Assembly: GCF_037890675.1 (NCBI RefSeq)
Contig: NZ_CP149574.1
Location: 3,386,874 to 3,450,873 of the forward strand
Length of the DNA: 64,000 nt
DNA from: Methylovirgula sp. 4M-Z18
Lineage (GTDB): Bacteria; Pseudomonadota; Alphaproteobacteria; Rhizobiales; Beijerinckiaceae
Direction: 5' to 3'
Shown: one piece after another, positions 35,237-43,995 of the stretch
Layout: every line of letters begins with the position of its first letter
How positions within the stretch are numbered: position 1 is the stretch's first letter
Translations under genes and position numbers: made by a program
Notes under the pieces: model-generated
The model's input: only the letters and a program-made list of their open reading frames with translations
Told to the model about the DNA's origin: nothing
Database searches by the model: none

Positions 35237-37140
35237 GCCGGTTTGCCGCCATTGTCGCCCTCTGGCTGCTGTTCATAACCTGCGGCCTCGCCCGGGCGGA
35301 CGTGCGCGAAGCGCCTTATTACGCGGCGCAAGTGCAGGCCGGCAAATTGCCGCCCGTGTATCAGCGCATTCCCGACCATCCGCGGATCGTGCCCCTCGCC
35401 GCCATGGGCCGCACGCCGGGCCGCTACGGCGGTACATTGCGCATGCTGATGAACGATCCGCGCGATATCCGCTTCGCCAACGTCTATTCCTATGCCCGGC
35501 TCGTTGCCTATGACGAGCACCAGAACCTCGTGCCGGATATTCTCGAGTCCTTCGATATCGTGGACGACCGGATTTTCACCTTTCATTTGCGCCCCGGCCA
35601 CAAATGGTCGGACGGATATCCATTCACGACGGAAGACTTCCGCTACACCTGGGAGGATTTCTACAACAACAAGGCGCTGTCGCCCGGCGGGCCGCCGCGC
35701 GAAATGATTGTCGACGGCGAGCCGCCGAAAGTCGATGTCATCGATGCCGAGACGATCCGCTATTCCTGGAGCAAGCCCAATCCGGCCTTCTTGCCGGCCC
35801 TTGCCGCCGCGCAGCCGCTCTATCTCACCATGCCGGCGCATTATCTCAGGCAATTTCACGACCGCTATGCCGATCCCAAGGCCCTGAGCGCGGCGGTGAA
35901 AACCGCGCACGTGAAGGATTGGACCGCTTTGCACGAGCGCATGTCGCGGCAATACCGGCCGGACAATCCCGATCTGCCGACGCTCGAAGCCTGGCGCAAT
36001 ACCACCAAATCGCCCAGCGAGTTTTATGTGTTCGAACGCAATCCCTATTATCACCGCGTCGACGAGAACGGCCATCAACTGCCCTATATCGACAAGATCG
36101 AAATGCCGCTCGTCTCCAGCGATCTCATTCCGAGCAAGACGGGCGGCGGCGAGAGCGATCTGCAGGCGCGCTATCTCTCCGCCAGCGACTACACGCTGCT
36201 GCAGGAAAATGCCAAGAAGTTCAATTACCACGTCTATCTCTGGCCCTCGGGTTACGGCGCGGCGATCGCGCTGCGGCCCAATCTGAATGCGGCCGATCCC
36301 GTCTGGCGCAAGCTGATGCAGGACACGCGTTTCCGCCAGGCGTTGTCGCTCGGCATCGACCGGCAGGAGATCAACGACGTCGTCTATTTCGGATTGGCCC
36401 GCCCCGTCGGCAATTCGGTGCTGCCCGAAAGCACGCTGTACGATCGCGGCGATGCGCAGGCCTATGCCAGCTATGACCCGCAGCGCGCCAATGAATTGCT
36501 CGACGAAATCGGCCTGACCCAGCGCGACGCAAACGGTGTCCGCCTCTTGAGCGACGGCCGGCCGCTGCAAATCGTGGTCGAGACCGACGGTGACAGCACG
36601 ACCGAAGACGTGATGCAGCTCGTCATCGACAAATGGCACGCGCTCGGCGTCCATGCCTATACCCATCTGTCGCCGCCCCAGGTCTTTCGCATGCGTGCCT
36701 GGTCGGGCGAGGCGCTGATGAGCGTGGGGCGCGGCTGGGATGTCGGCTTGCCAAGCTCGATCATGCCGCCGAACGAATTGTCGCCCGACAGCGACGCGGA
36801 ATTTCAATGGCCGAAATGGGGGCAATATGTCGAGAGCAGCGGCGCCGAGGGCGATGCGCCCGACCTGCCCGAGGTCAAAAAGCTTGTCGCCTTGCGCAGC
36901 CGCTGGCGCCTCTCCAGCTCGCATGAGGAGCGGCGGCAGATCTGGCAGGACATGTTGAAGATCAATGCCGAACAGGTTTATCTGATCGGCATTGTCAACG
37001 GCGCCGAACAGCCCGTCGTCGTGTCCGACCGGCTGCAGAACGTGCCGCGCCACGCGATCTACAGCTTCGCGCCCAACGCGTTTTTCGGCGTCTACATGCC
37101 GGACACGTTCTGGTTCAACGACGCACCGGCGGAGCAATGA
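35233..37140 (+). CDS. ABC transporter substrate-binding protein (SBP_bac_5, peptide/microcin C-like)
   Basis: 635 aa with an N-terminal signal peptide (residues ~1-22, ending LARA). The mature protein has the family 5 solute-binding fold (DILESFDIVDDRIFTFHLRPGHKWSDGYPFT; later LRQALSLGIDRQEIN-type region). The start is fixed by a 4-bp overlap (ATGA) with the ATPase gene. It lies between the ATPase and the permeases. The ligand is unknown; peptides or similar large solutes are likely. Confidence 0.93.
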   Translation: MSRFAAIVALWLLFITCGLARADVREAPYYAAQVQAGKLPPVYQRIPDHPRIVPLAAMGRTPGRYGGTLRMLMNDPRDIRFANVYSYARLVAYDEHQNLVPDILESFDIVDDRIFTFHLRPGHKWSDGYPFTTEDFRYTWEDFYNNKALSPGGPPREMIVDGEPPKVDVIDAETIRYSWSKPNPAFLPALAAAQPLYLTMPAHYLRQFHDRYADPKALSAAVKTAHVKDWTALHERMSRQYRPDNPDLPTLEAWRNTTKSPSEFYVFERNPYYHRVDENGHQLPYIDKIEMPLVSSDLIPSKTGGGESDLQARYLSASDYTLLQENAKKFNYHVYLWPSGYGAAIALRPNLNAADPVWRKLMQDTRFRQALSLGIDRQEINDVVYFGLARPVGNSVLPESTLYDRGDAQAYASYDPQRANELLDEIGLTQRDANGVRLLSDGRPLQIVVETDGDSTTEDVMQLVIDKWHALGVHAYTHLSPPQVFRMRAWSGEALMSVGRGWDVGLPSSIMPPNELSPDSDAEFQWPKWGQYVESSGAEGDAPDLPEVKKLVALRSRWRLSSSHEERRQIWQDMLKINAEQVYLIGIVNGAEQPVVVSDRLQNVPRHAIYSFAPNAFFGVYMPDTFWFNDAPAEQ

Positions 37141-37141
37141 C

Positions 37142-38143
37142 ATGTTATTGCGCTATATCATCCGCCGCATCCTGATCATGATCCCGACCCTGCTCGTCAC
37201 CAGCATGCTGATCTTCACGATCATCTCGCTGCCGCCGGGCAATTATTTCGACATGATGAAGGCCGAGGCTCTGGCGCAGGGCGAACATGCCGACATGAGC
37301 CAGATCGAATTCATGCAAAAGGAATATGGCTTCGATAAGCCAGCCTATATCCGCTATGGCTATTGGGTCTGGGGCCTCGTGCACGGCGACATGGGTTATT
37401 CGTTCGAATATCAGAAGCCCGTCAGCGAAGTCGTCGGCGACCGCCTGCTGCTGACCATGCTGCTGTCGTTCCTGACCATCGTCTTCACCTGGATCGTCGC
37501 CTTTCCGATCGGCATCTATTCGGCGACCCATCGCTATAGCTGGGCGGATTATGGCTTGACCTTTCTCGGCTTGATCGGTTTTGCGGTTCCCTCTTTCCTA
37601 CTCGGCCTTCTCGTTCTCTATTTCGCCCATGTCTGGTTCGGCCTCTCGTTCGGCGGCCTGATGGACACCCAATATCTTGCCCAGCCGATGAGCTGGGCCA
37701 AGTTCAAATCGGTGCTGCAGCATATCTGGGTGCCGGTCGTGATCATCGGTGCGAGCGGCACCGGCACGATGATCCGCGCCGTGCGGGCCAATCTTCTCGA
37801 TGAGCTGCAACGGCAATATGTCACGACGGCGAAAGCCAAAGGCCTCGGGCCGTTCAAGGCGCTGGTCAAATATCCCTTGCGCATGTCGCTCAACTTCTTC
37901 ATCGCCGACATCGGCACGATCCTGCCCTCGATCGTATCCGGCGGCGAGATCGTCGCGATCGTTCTGTCGCTGCCCACCACCGGCCCGCTGCTGCTGCACG
38001 CGCTGCAAACCCAGGATCTCTATCTTGCCGGCTCGTTCCTCATGTTCCTCGCGGTGATGACCATGATCGGCGTTCTGATTTCGGATATTGCGCTTGCGCT
38101 GCTCGACCCGCGCATTCGGCTGAGCGGAGGCGCCACGAAATGA
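37142..38143 (+). CDS. ABC transporter permease (OppB/YejB-like)
   Basis: 333 aa, six membrane segments. It starts MLLRYIIRRILIMIPTLL, typical of DppB/OppB subunits. The EAA-like cytoplasmic loop lies near residue 230 (YVTTAKAKGLGPFKALVKYPLR). The start is one base after the substrate-binding gene and the end overlaps the next permease by 4 bp. Confidence 0.93.
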   Translation: MLLRYIIRRILIMIPTLLVTSMLIFTIISLPPGNYFDMMKAEALAQGEHADMSQIEFMQKEYGFDKPAYIRYGYWVWGLVHGDMGYSFEYQKPVSEVVGDRLLLTMLLSFLTIVFTWIVAFPIGIYSATHRYSWADYGLTFLGLIGFAVPSFLLGLLVLYFAHVWFGLSFGGLMDTQYLAQPMSWAKFKSVLQHIWVPVVIIGASGTGTMIRAVRANLLDELQRQYVTTAKAKGLGPFKALVKYPLRMSLNFFIADIGTILPSIVSGGEIVAIVLSLPTTGPLLLHALQTQDLYLAGSFLMFLAVMTMIGVLISDIALALLDPRIRLSGGATK

Positions 38144-39309
38144 GCCTCGAACTCGACGATCAGGCATCGCATTATGTGCGCCGCGAACCATTCGATCCGC
38201 ATTCGGTGGAGCGGCTGACGCCGGCGCAAGAGCGGATTTATCTCGCCTCGCAATGGCAATTGACCTGGATGAAATTCCGCCGCCACCGTCTCGCGGTCGT
38301 ATCCGGCGTGTTTCTCATTGTCATCTATGCGAGCATTCTGATCAGCGAATGTCTCGCGCCCTACAACCTCGAGCGGCGCGATACGAAATCGATCTTCGCT
38401 CCGCCCCAGCACATCCATCTCATCCATGATGGGCATATCGTCGGGCCCTTCACCTATAATTATAAGACCCATCTCGATCCCGAGACGCTGAAACATGACT
38501 ATGACGTTGATCGGTCCACGGCCTATCCGCTGCGCTTCTTTTGCCATGGCGATCCCTATCGCTTCTGGGGCATCGTCCCCGCCGATTGGCATGTGATCTG
38601 CCCCGCGCCGGGCGCCACATTGTATCTGATGGGCACCGATCGGATGGGCCGCGACATCTTCTCGCGCATGATCTACGGCGCGCGGATCTCGCTCACTGTC
38701 GGCTTGATCGGCGTTTCGATCAGCTTCGCGCTCGGCATTCTGATCGGCGGCCTTGCCGGTTATCTCGGCGGCTGGTTCGATATGCTGGTGCAGCGGATTT
38801 CGGAGGTCATTCACGCCTTGCCGCAATTGCCGATCTGGCTGGCGCTGACCGCGATTCTGCCCGTCACCTGGAGCCCCATTCTCGTCTATTTCGGCATCAC
38901 CCTCATCCTCGGCCTGCTCGACTGGACGGGCCTCGCGCGCGCGGTCCGCTCCAAACTCCTGTCGTTGCGCGAGGAAGAATATGTGACGGCGGCGCAATTG
39001 ATGGGCGCGAACACGCCGCGCGTCATCTTCCGCCATCTGATCCCCGGTTTCTTAAGTCATCTGATCGCCAGCGCGTCGCTGAAAGTCCCGGCCATGATCT
39101 TGGGCGAAACCGCGTTGAGCTTCCTCGGCCTCGGTTTGCGGCCGCCGATCGTCTCGTGGGGCGTCATGCTGCACGAGGCGCAAAACATCAATGCCGTCGC
39201 GCTCTATTCCTGGCTGCTGCTGCCGGTCGTACCGGTCGTGCTGGTGATCCTGGCGTTCAATTTCCTCGGGGACGGATTGCGCGATGCCGCAGATCCGTAT
39301 CATCACTAG
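38140..39309 (+). CDS. ABC transporter permease (OppC/YejE-like)
   Basis: 389 aa. The long N-terminal segment (to ~75) before the first transmembrane helix and a ~100-residue periplasmic insertion are as in YejE-type permeases. The core region has GTDRMGRDIFSRMIYGARISL and the EAA loop YVTAAQLMGANTPRVIFRHLIPG. It is the last gene of the importer operon. Confidence 0.93.
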   Translation: MSLELDDQASHYVRREPFDPHSVERLTPAQERIYLASQWQLTWMKFRRHRLAVVSGVFLIVIYASILISECLAPYNLERRDTKSIFAPPQHIHLIHDGHIVGPFTYNYKTHLDPETLKHDYDVDRSTAYPLRFFCHGDPYRFWGIVPADWHVICPAPGATLYLMGTDRMGRDIFSRMIYGARISLTVGLIGVSISFALGILIGGLAGYLGGWFDMLVQRISEVIHALPQLPIWLALTAILPVTWSPILVYFGITLILGLLDWTGLARAVRSKLLSLREEEYVTAAQLMGANTPRVIFRHLIPGFLSHLIASASLKVPAMILGETALSFLGLGLRPPIVSWGVMLHEAQNINAVALYSWLLLPVVPVVLVILAFNFLGDGLRDAADPYHH

Positions 39310-39329
39310 ACAGAACGTTTTTTCGCACC

Positions 39330-40475
39330 GTGTCTCGTCCGCTCCGCATCGCCTTCTACGCCCCGTTGAAATCGCCCGACGACGCCGTGCCGTCCGGCGA
39401 CCGCCAGATGGCGCGGGCGCTAATCGAAGCACTGACACGCGCCGGTCATACGGTGACGCTGGTCTCGCGCCTGCGCAGCTTTCACAAGGTCCCCGATGCC
39501 GCTGCCTATGTCGTGCTGGACACGGCCGCACGCCGCGAGTGCCAACGCATCGCGGACGCGTGGCGCGAGGGTGCAACGCCCAATCTGTGGCTGACCTATC
39601 ACCCCTATTACAAAGCGCCCGACCTTTTGGGGCCTGAGCTCGCACAAGCCTTCGCCATCCCTTACGTGACGGCGGAAGCTTCGTACGCAAAAAAGCGCGA
39701 GAGCGGCGATTGGGCCAAATGGCAGAAGCCAGTCGGCTTGGCGTTGCGGCAGGCGACGCTGAACCTCTGTTTCACCCGCCCCGATTATCTCGGCCTCGCG
39801 CAATTTCTTGGATCGGAGCAAGGGCTCGCCTATTTTCCGCCGTTTCTCGACACGAGTGCATTTATGCCGCAGCGCCAACCTCGCGCGCACGACGCAGGGC
39901 AATCTGTACAGCTCATTTGCGTCGCGATGATGCGCCCCGGCGTCAAATTGGAAAGCTACGCATTTCTGGCTTGCGCCCTCGGCCACCTCATGCACCTCCC
40001 CTGGCATCTCACGATCGTCGGCGACGGACCGGCGCGGCCGCAGGTGGAAGCGGCTTTCAGCGCTCTGCCCGCCGAGACCTACAGCTTTCGCGGCGCGCTC
40101 GATTCGGCCCGCGTCCGCGAGGCGCTTCATGCCGCCGATCTCTTCGTCTGGCCGGGATTTGGCGAAGCCTACGGGATTGCCTATCTCGAAGCGCAAGCTG
40201 CCGGCCTTCCGGTCGTGGCGCTCAATGAGGGCGGCATTGCCAGCGTACTGAAACCCAATGAAACCGGGATTCTGGTGCAGGAGAAGACACCGGCCGCCTA
40301 TGCTGGGGCAGTCGAAGCCCTCATCAAGGACGAGACCGGGCGCGCGGTGATGGGCCGCGCCGCTGCGGCCTTTCTGCATCGCGAGCGCTCGCTCGTGAGC
40401 GCAGCACAACGGCTTGATCGATTGCTGCATGATGCTCTACAGCGCTATCAAGCAGAGGCCAAAACTCATGACTGA
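39330..40475 (+). CDS. Glycosyltransferase (GT-B fold, family 4-like), GTG start
   Basis: 381 aa. GTG at 39330 leads into RPLRIAFYAPLKSPDDAVPSG, with MARALIEALTRAGHTVTLVS next. The C-terminal half has LTIVGDGPARPQVEAAF and the donor-binding DLFVWPGFGEAYGIAYLEAQAAGLPVVA. The open frame upstream of the GTG belongs to the permease gene region and is a shadow. It overlaps the deacetylase gene by 8 bp, so the two form a polysaccharide unit rather than part of the importer. Confidence 0.85.
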   Translation: MSRPLRIAFYAPLKSPDDAVPSGDRQMARALIEALTRAGHTVTLVSRLRSFHKVPDAAAYVVLDTAARRECQRIADAWREGATPNLWLTYHPYYKAPDLLGPELAQAFAIPYVTAEASYAKKRESGDWAKWQKPVGLALRQATLNLCFTRPDYLGLAQFLGSEQGLAYFPPFLDTSAFMPQRQPRAHDAGQSVQLICVAMMRPGVKLESYAFLACALGHLMHLPWHLTIVGDGPARPQVEAAFSALPAETYSFRGALDSARVREALHAADLFVWPGFGEAYGIAYLEAQAAGLPVVALNEGGIASVLKPNETGILVQEKTPAAYAGAVEALIKDETGRAVMGRAAAAFLHRERSLVSAAQRLDRLLHDALQRYQAEAKTHD

Positions 40476-41226
40476 GACATTTCTCTGGCGCGACCTCATC
40501 CGCGCCATCGACCAACATGCAAGTGCGACCAATCGCGTGCGCTTCTGGTTGCGCGACGATGACGCGGTCGAACCGACACCGGCGCTGGATCGCCTTCGCA
40601 CGTTGTGCGAGGCGCATGACGTTCCGCTGCTGCTCGCGGTGATTCCAAAACCGGCGCAACAAAGCCTCGGCGACTACGTGCGCGACGCACCGCTGATCAC
40701 GCCCTGTCAGCACGGCTATGCTCATATCAATCACGCGGGCGAACACGGCCGCGCGCAAGAACTCGGGCTGCACCGCGGATCGGAACAGATCTTACAGGAG
40801 TTGCGCGAAGGCCAGGCGCGCATGAGCGAACTCTTCAACGGCACAGCTTTGCCCTTGCTCGTGCCGCCGTGGAATCGCATCGACCCCGCGCTCGTCGCCG
40901 AATTGCCCGGCATCGGCTTTCGCGCCCTCTCCACCTTCGGCTGGGATGTATTCGCGCCGGTCGCCCACTTGCGCCAGATCAACTCCGATGTCGACATCAT
41001 CGACTGGCGCAATGGCCGCATCGGCAAACCGATTCCCGATCTGATCGGCACATGCATCGACACCTTGACCCATCCCGCCAATGCCGACAAGCGCATCGGC
41101 ATTCTCACCCATCATCTCGCCCATGACGATGGCGCCTGGGCTTTTCTCGAAGCGCTCTTTGCCGAGACGGCTGGGCACCCGCATGTGGAATGGGTTCCGG
41201 CTGCGCATTTCATGAACGACGCGTAA
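40468..41226 (+). CDS. Polysaccharide deacetylase-like protein
   Basis: 252 aa. WLRDDDAVEPTPALDRL near residue 32 gives the Asp-Asp metal/catalytic pair of the NodB/CE4-like family. TPCQHGYAHINH (~78-90) supplies the two His metal ligands. FRALSTFGWD and HHLAHDDGAW resemble later motifs. It probably removes acetyl groups from a sugar polymer or its intermediate. The start overlaps the glycosyltransferase; an upstream open-frame extension is a shadow. Confidence 0.8.
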   Translation: MTETFLWRDLIRAIDQHASATNRVRFWLRDDDAVEPTPALDRLRTLCEAHDVPLLLAVIPKPAQQSLGDYVRDAPLITPCQHGYAHINHAGEHGRAQELGLHRGSEQILQELREGQARMSELFNGTALPLLVPPWNRIDPALVAELPGIGFRALSTFGWDVFAPVAHLRQINSDVDIIDWRNGRIGKPIPDLIGTCIDTLTHPANADKRIGILTHHLAHDDGAWAFLEALFAETAGHPHVEWVPAAHFMNDA

Positions 41227-41411
41227 ACAACTTTTCACACAGTGCCATTGTTGTTTATCACAAACGCGTGATCGCGCCGTTATCTGGGCGCCTGTTGTGC
41301 TCGTGCGATTGCAGCGTGGTGGAATCCCATCTAAGCGGGCAACAAGAGTGGAGCCGCTGGGACGGAATCGCTCTTCGCGATCAACATGAATCGGATTTGA
41401 AAGGACATATT

Positions 41412-41819
41412 ATGGGTGCCACCTTAAGCAACTTGCGAACGCACGCTTTGAGTCTGTTGCGCATTTTTACCGGCCTCTTGTTTCTGGAGCACGGCACCGG
41501 CAAATTTTTCGGCTTTCCCGCGGTCGAAATGTTCAAGGGCTTCGATGTGACGCCGAGCCTGTCGCCGCTGTGGTTCTCCGGCGTCCTCGAAATTGTCGGC
41601 GGCCTTTTTCTCATCCTCGGCCTGTTCACCCGGCCCGTTGCCTTCATCATGTCCGGCTTCATGGCGGCCGCTTATTTCATGGTGCATGAGCCAAAAGATT
41701 TCTTCCCCGTGCGCAACGGCGGCGAACTGGCCATTCTTTTCTGCTTCGTGTGTCTGTATTTGGTGGCCTCAGGTGCCGGTGCCTGGAGCATCGATCACGC
41801 CCTCGGCAAAGAGAAATAA
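41412..41819 (+). CDS. DoxX family membrane protein (second copy)
   Basis: 135 aa, four membrane segments. LLRIFTGLLFLEHGTGKFFGFP is the DoxX N-terminal signature and SGVLEIVGGLFLILGLFTRPVAF the second helix pair. AAAGGA lies upstream of the ATG. The gene is alone, with a 185-bp upstream region that must hold its promoter. Longer frames upstream are not supported. Redox-related membrane role likely but unproven. Confidence 0.88.
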   Translation: MGATLSNLRTHALSLLRIFTGLLFLEHGTGKFFGFPAVEMFKGFDVTPSLSPLWFSGVLEIVGGLFLILGLFTRPVAFIMSGFMAAAYFMVHEPKDFFPVRNGGELAILFCFVCLYLVASGAGAWSIDHALGKEK

Positions 41820-41833
41820 GTACGAGTGCCCGC

Positions 41834-42370
41834 TCACGCGGTGAGATGCGCCACGCCAACGCGCAAAATCACCGCGGCGAGCAGAGCCCAAAGCGGGTTG
41901 TTGCGGCTGTAGAACACGAACAACGCTGCCAGCAGCGTCAGCGCGCCATCAAGCAGCGTTTGATAGGCCGCCGAGGCCATCACGACACCATTGGCCAGGA
42001 GCAGCGCGACGGCGATCGGCGCGAGGCCCGCGCGCAAAATCGTAACCCATCGCGACGCACTCATGCCAGCGACCACGCGCCCGATGCCGAAGGCCAGAAT
42101 CGACGACGGCACGTTCATCGCCAAGGTCGCCGCGATGAGGCCGGAAAGTCCCGCCATATGCCAGCCGATGATGCTGATGAACATCACATTCGGTCCCGGC
42201 GCGGCCTGGGCGATCGCATAGAGGTTGGCGAATACGCTGTTGTTCATCCAACCGAGTTGATCGACCACGAACCGATGAATTTCCGGTGTCGCGGCGTTGG
42301 CGCCGCCAAAGGCTAGCACGGACACGAGCGCGAAACGGCGCACGAGCTGCCAGATCATCGGCTCATCCAT
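41834..42370 (-). CDS. Chromate transporter, second half-length CHR protein
   Basis: 178 aa, about five to six membrane segments. CHR-domain features are LVSVLAFGGANAATPEI, MNNSVFANLYAIAQAAPGPNVMFIS and IGWHMAGLSGLIAA. It pairs with the CHR protein encoded just upstream, overlapping it by 8 bp. Short-chain CHR pairs act together as a two-subunit transporter for chromate or a related anion. Start at 42370; the open frame extends upstream but only as a shadow. Confidence 0.85.
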   Translation of the reverse strand: MDEPMIWQLVRRFALVSVLAFGGANAATPEIHRFVVDQLGWMNNSVFANLYAIAQAAPGPNVMFISIIGWHMAGLSGLIAATLAMNVPSSILAFGIGRVVAGMSASRWVTILRAGLAPIAVALLLANGVVMASAAYQTLLDGALTLLAALFVFYSRNNPLWALLAAVILRVGVAHLTA

Positions 42371-42914
42371 GGCGGCTCTCCCAATAGGCGGCCAAAACGC
42401 TGAGCGGCGCGACGACGAAAACGGTCGGCGCCAGCGGCAAGTGCAACAGGCCGATAGCGGCAAATGCAATGAGGCCGAAGACCAACCCGCCCATGCTGCG
42501 CTTCAACTGCTTGCCCATTTTGAGCGCCGTGCCCATGGCAAGGCCTGCCGCGGCCGCAGCCGCGCCTTGCAGGGCCAGCGCGACATCCGGCAGTGCGGCG
42601 TAACGTTCGTAGAGGATCGCCAAGCCGATCAGGATACAGATCGGCATCGCCAACAGCCCCGACACCGAGGCTGCGGCGCCCGGAATGCCGCAGAACCGAT
42701 CGCCGATCATCACCGCCGCATTGACCGTGTTGGCGCCGGGCAGGATCTGCCCGAGACCGAGCACTTCCGCGTAATCTTTGTTGTCGAGCCATTTGCGCTC
42801 TTCCACGATCACGTGGCGGGCGCTCGCCGCGACGCCGCCAAATCCGAGCAGACCGATCTTCAAAAAACCGAGAAACAATTCGAGCGGGCGCGGCGGCGAA
42901 GCGGGCAATTTCAT
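42363..42914 (-). CDS. Chromate transporter, first half-length CHR protein
   Basis: 183 aa. FLKIGLLGFGGVAASARHVIVEERKW and YAEVLGLGQILPGANTVNAAVMIGDR are the CHR hallmarks (GFGG, and the PG in the second helix region). It forms a coupled pair with the downstream CHR gene. The physiological anion could be chromate or sulfate-like. Confidence 0.88.
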   Translation of the reverse strand: MKLPASPPRPLELFLGFLKIGLLGFGGVAASARHVIVEERKWLDNKDYAEVLGLGQILPGANTVNAAVMIGDRFCGIPGAAASVSGLLAMPICILIGLAILYERYAALPDVALALQGAAAAAAGLAMGTALKMGKQLKRSMGGLVFGLIAFAAIGLLHLPLAPTVFVVAPLSVLAAYWESRHG

Positions 42915-43088
42915 GGGTGGACTCTGTGGGTGCGAAGCCTGTTTCTCATAGGCGCGTTTCCCCTGCGGCGGAACATCAAACTGCCATATTTAACGACATT
43001 TCTGTTCCGCAATGGACGATGATGACAGGCCATGACGATGGGTCTAACCTGCTCCATTCGTCCTGTTGCGAAAACTGGACGGAAGACC

Positions 43089-43469
43089 ATGAAATTCCAT
43101 TTTGCTGCCGCACTTGCCGGCGTTGCATTGCTCACGAGCGCTTCGGCCGCATGGGCTTACGAGGCCAGCACGGCAGTCGAAACGAAACTTCGTTCGACGC
43201 CCGGCGGGCGCGCCGTGCGCACGATTCCCGAGGCCGACGACATCAACGTTCTGGGCTGCCGCAAGGGCTGGTGCCATGTGACCTATGACGGGCACGCAGG
43301 CTATATTCCGGTCGCCGCCGTCACGGGACGCGAGGGTGGCGAGGGCGACGTCATGTATGATGCCCCGCCACCGCCGCCGGACTATTATGGGCCGTATGGC
43401 CCCTATTATACCGGCCCCTACAACGGCGGCGGCGTGTATATTGGCGGATTCGGATATCACCGCTGGTGA
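43089..43469 (+). CDS. Secreted SH3-like protein with Pro/Tyr/Gly tail
   Basis: 126 aa. Signal peptide at residues 1-23 (ending AWA). A bacterial SH3 (SH3_3-like) domain follows (~25-80), with VETKLRSTPGGRAV and GCRKGWCHVTYDGHAGYIPVAAV. The last ~45 residues are low complexity (PPPPPDYYGPYGPYYTGP, then GGG repeats). Likely an exported cell-wall or envelope-binding protein. The start at 43089 has a purine-rich GACGGAAG upstream; longer frames lack the signal peptide. Confidence 0.75.
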   Translation: MKFHFAAALAGVALLTSASAAWAYEASTAVETKLRSTPGGRAVRTIPEADDINVLGCRKGWCHVTYDGHAGYIPVAAVTGREGGEGDVMYDAPPPPPDYYGPYGPYYTGPYNGGGVYIGGFGYHRW

Positions 43470-43653
43470 AGTAATATTTTGCGCGCCGCGACCATGCGTC
43501 TTGGCGCCCTTTTTCCCCGCGGTCTAAGGCGTTCACCCGCGAAATCTACCCTTGAAGGATGAAACATTCAGCTGGCGTTCAGCAAGACGGGTGTAATAAA
43601 TATTTTCAAGATCGGATTACCTGAGGAACAGGACAACAAGCGGGAGAATTTCA

Positions 43654-43926
43654 ATGGTTTCGTCGTTTAGAAAGATTGCCCTCGGCGTTGCCACCGCAGC
43701 CGTCATCGCGGGGAGCTTTGCTGCAACCTCCACGCCTGCGGAAGCGCGGTGGTGGCGTTATGGCGGTGGCTGGCATCATGGCTGGCATCATGGTTGGGGC
43801 TGGCGCGGCGGCTATGGCTGGCGCGGCGGCTATTGGGGCGGCCCGCGCGTGGTCTATGGTGGCGGCCCGTATCGCTGCTGGATCCGCTATACCTACTGGG
43901 GCCCGCGCCGGGTTTGCGGCTGGTAA
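43654..43926 (+). CDS. Small exported Gly/Trp/His-rich protein (paralogue)
   Basis: 90 aa. A signal peptide (to ~31, ending PAEA) precedes a mature part made of GWHHGWHHGW and GGYGWRGGYW repeats. It ends in CWIRYTYWGPRRVCGW. The same ending occurs in the protein at 22718-22945. The mature part is too short and repetitive for an enzyme; a structural or binding role in the envelope is possible. A terminator follows. Confidence 0.72.
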   Translation: MVSSFRKIALGVATAAVIAGSFAATSTPAEARWWRYGGGWHHGWHHGWGWRGGYGWRGGYWGGPRVVYGGGPYRCWIRYTYWGPRRVCGW

Positions 43927-43958
43927 GAACGTCCATCCGAACAGAATGATTTTGTAAG

Positions 43959-43989
43959 GCCCGCTTTGGTTTTCGAGGCGGGCTTTTTT
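43959..43989 (+). terminator. Rho-independent terminator after the Gly/Trp-rich gene
   Basis: A 6-bp stem GCCCGC / GCGGGC with a 13-base loop and then TTTTTT. It lies 33 bp after the stop codon and ends 7 bp before the convergent sensor-kinase stop. Confidence 0.8.
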
Positions 43990-43995
43990 ACGCGA

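Noticed and set aside
33476-37143. Minus-strand open frames of 570 and 659 aa across the ABC importer genes
   Set aside because: Both are antisense to well supported ATPase and substrate-binding genes with overlapping starts and stops.
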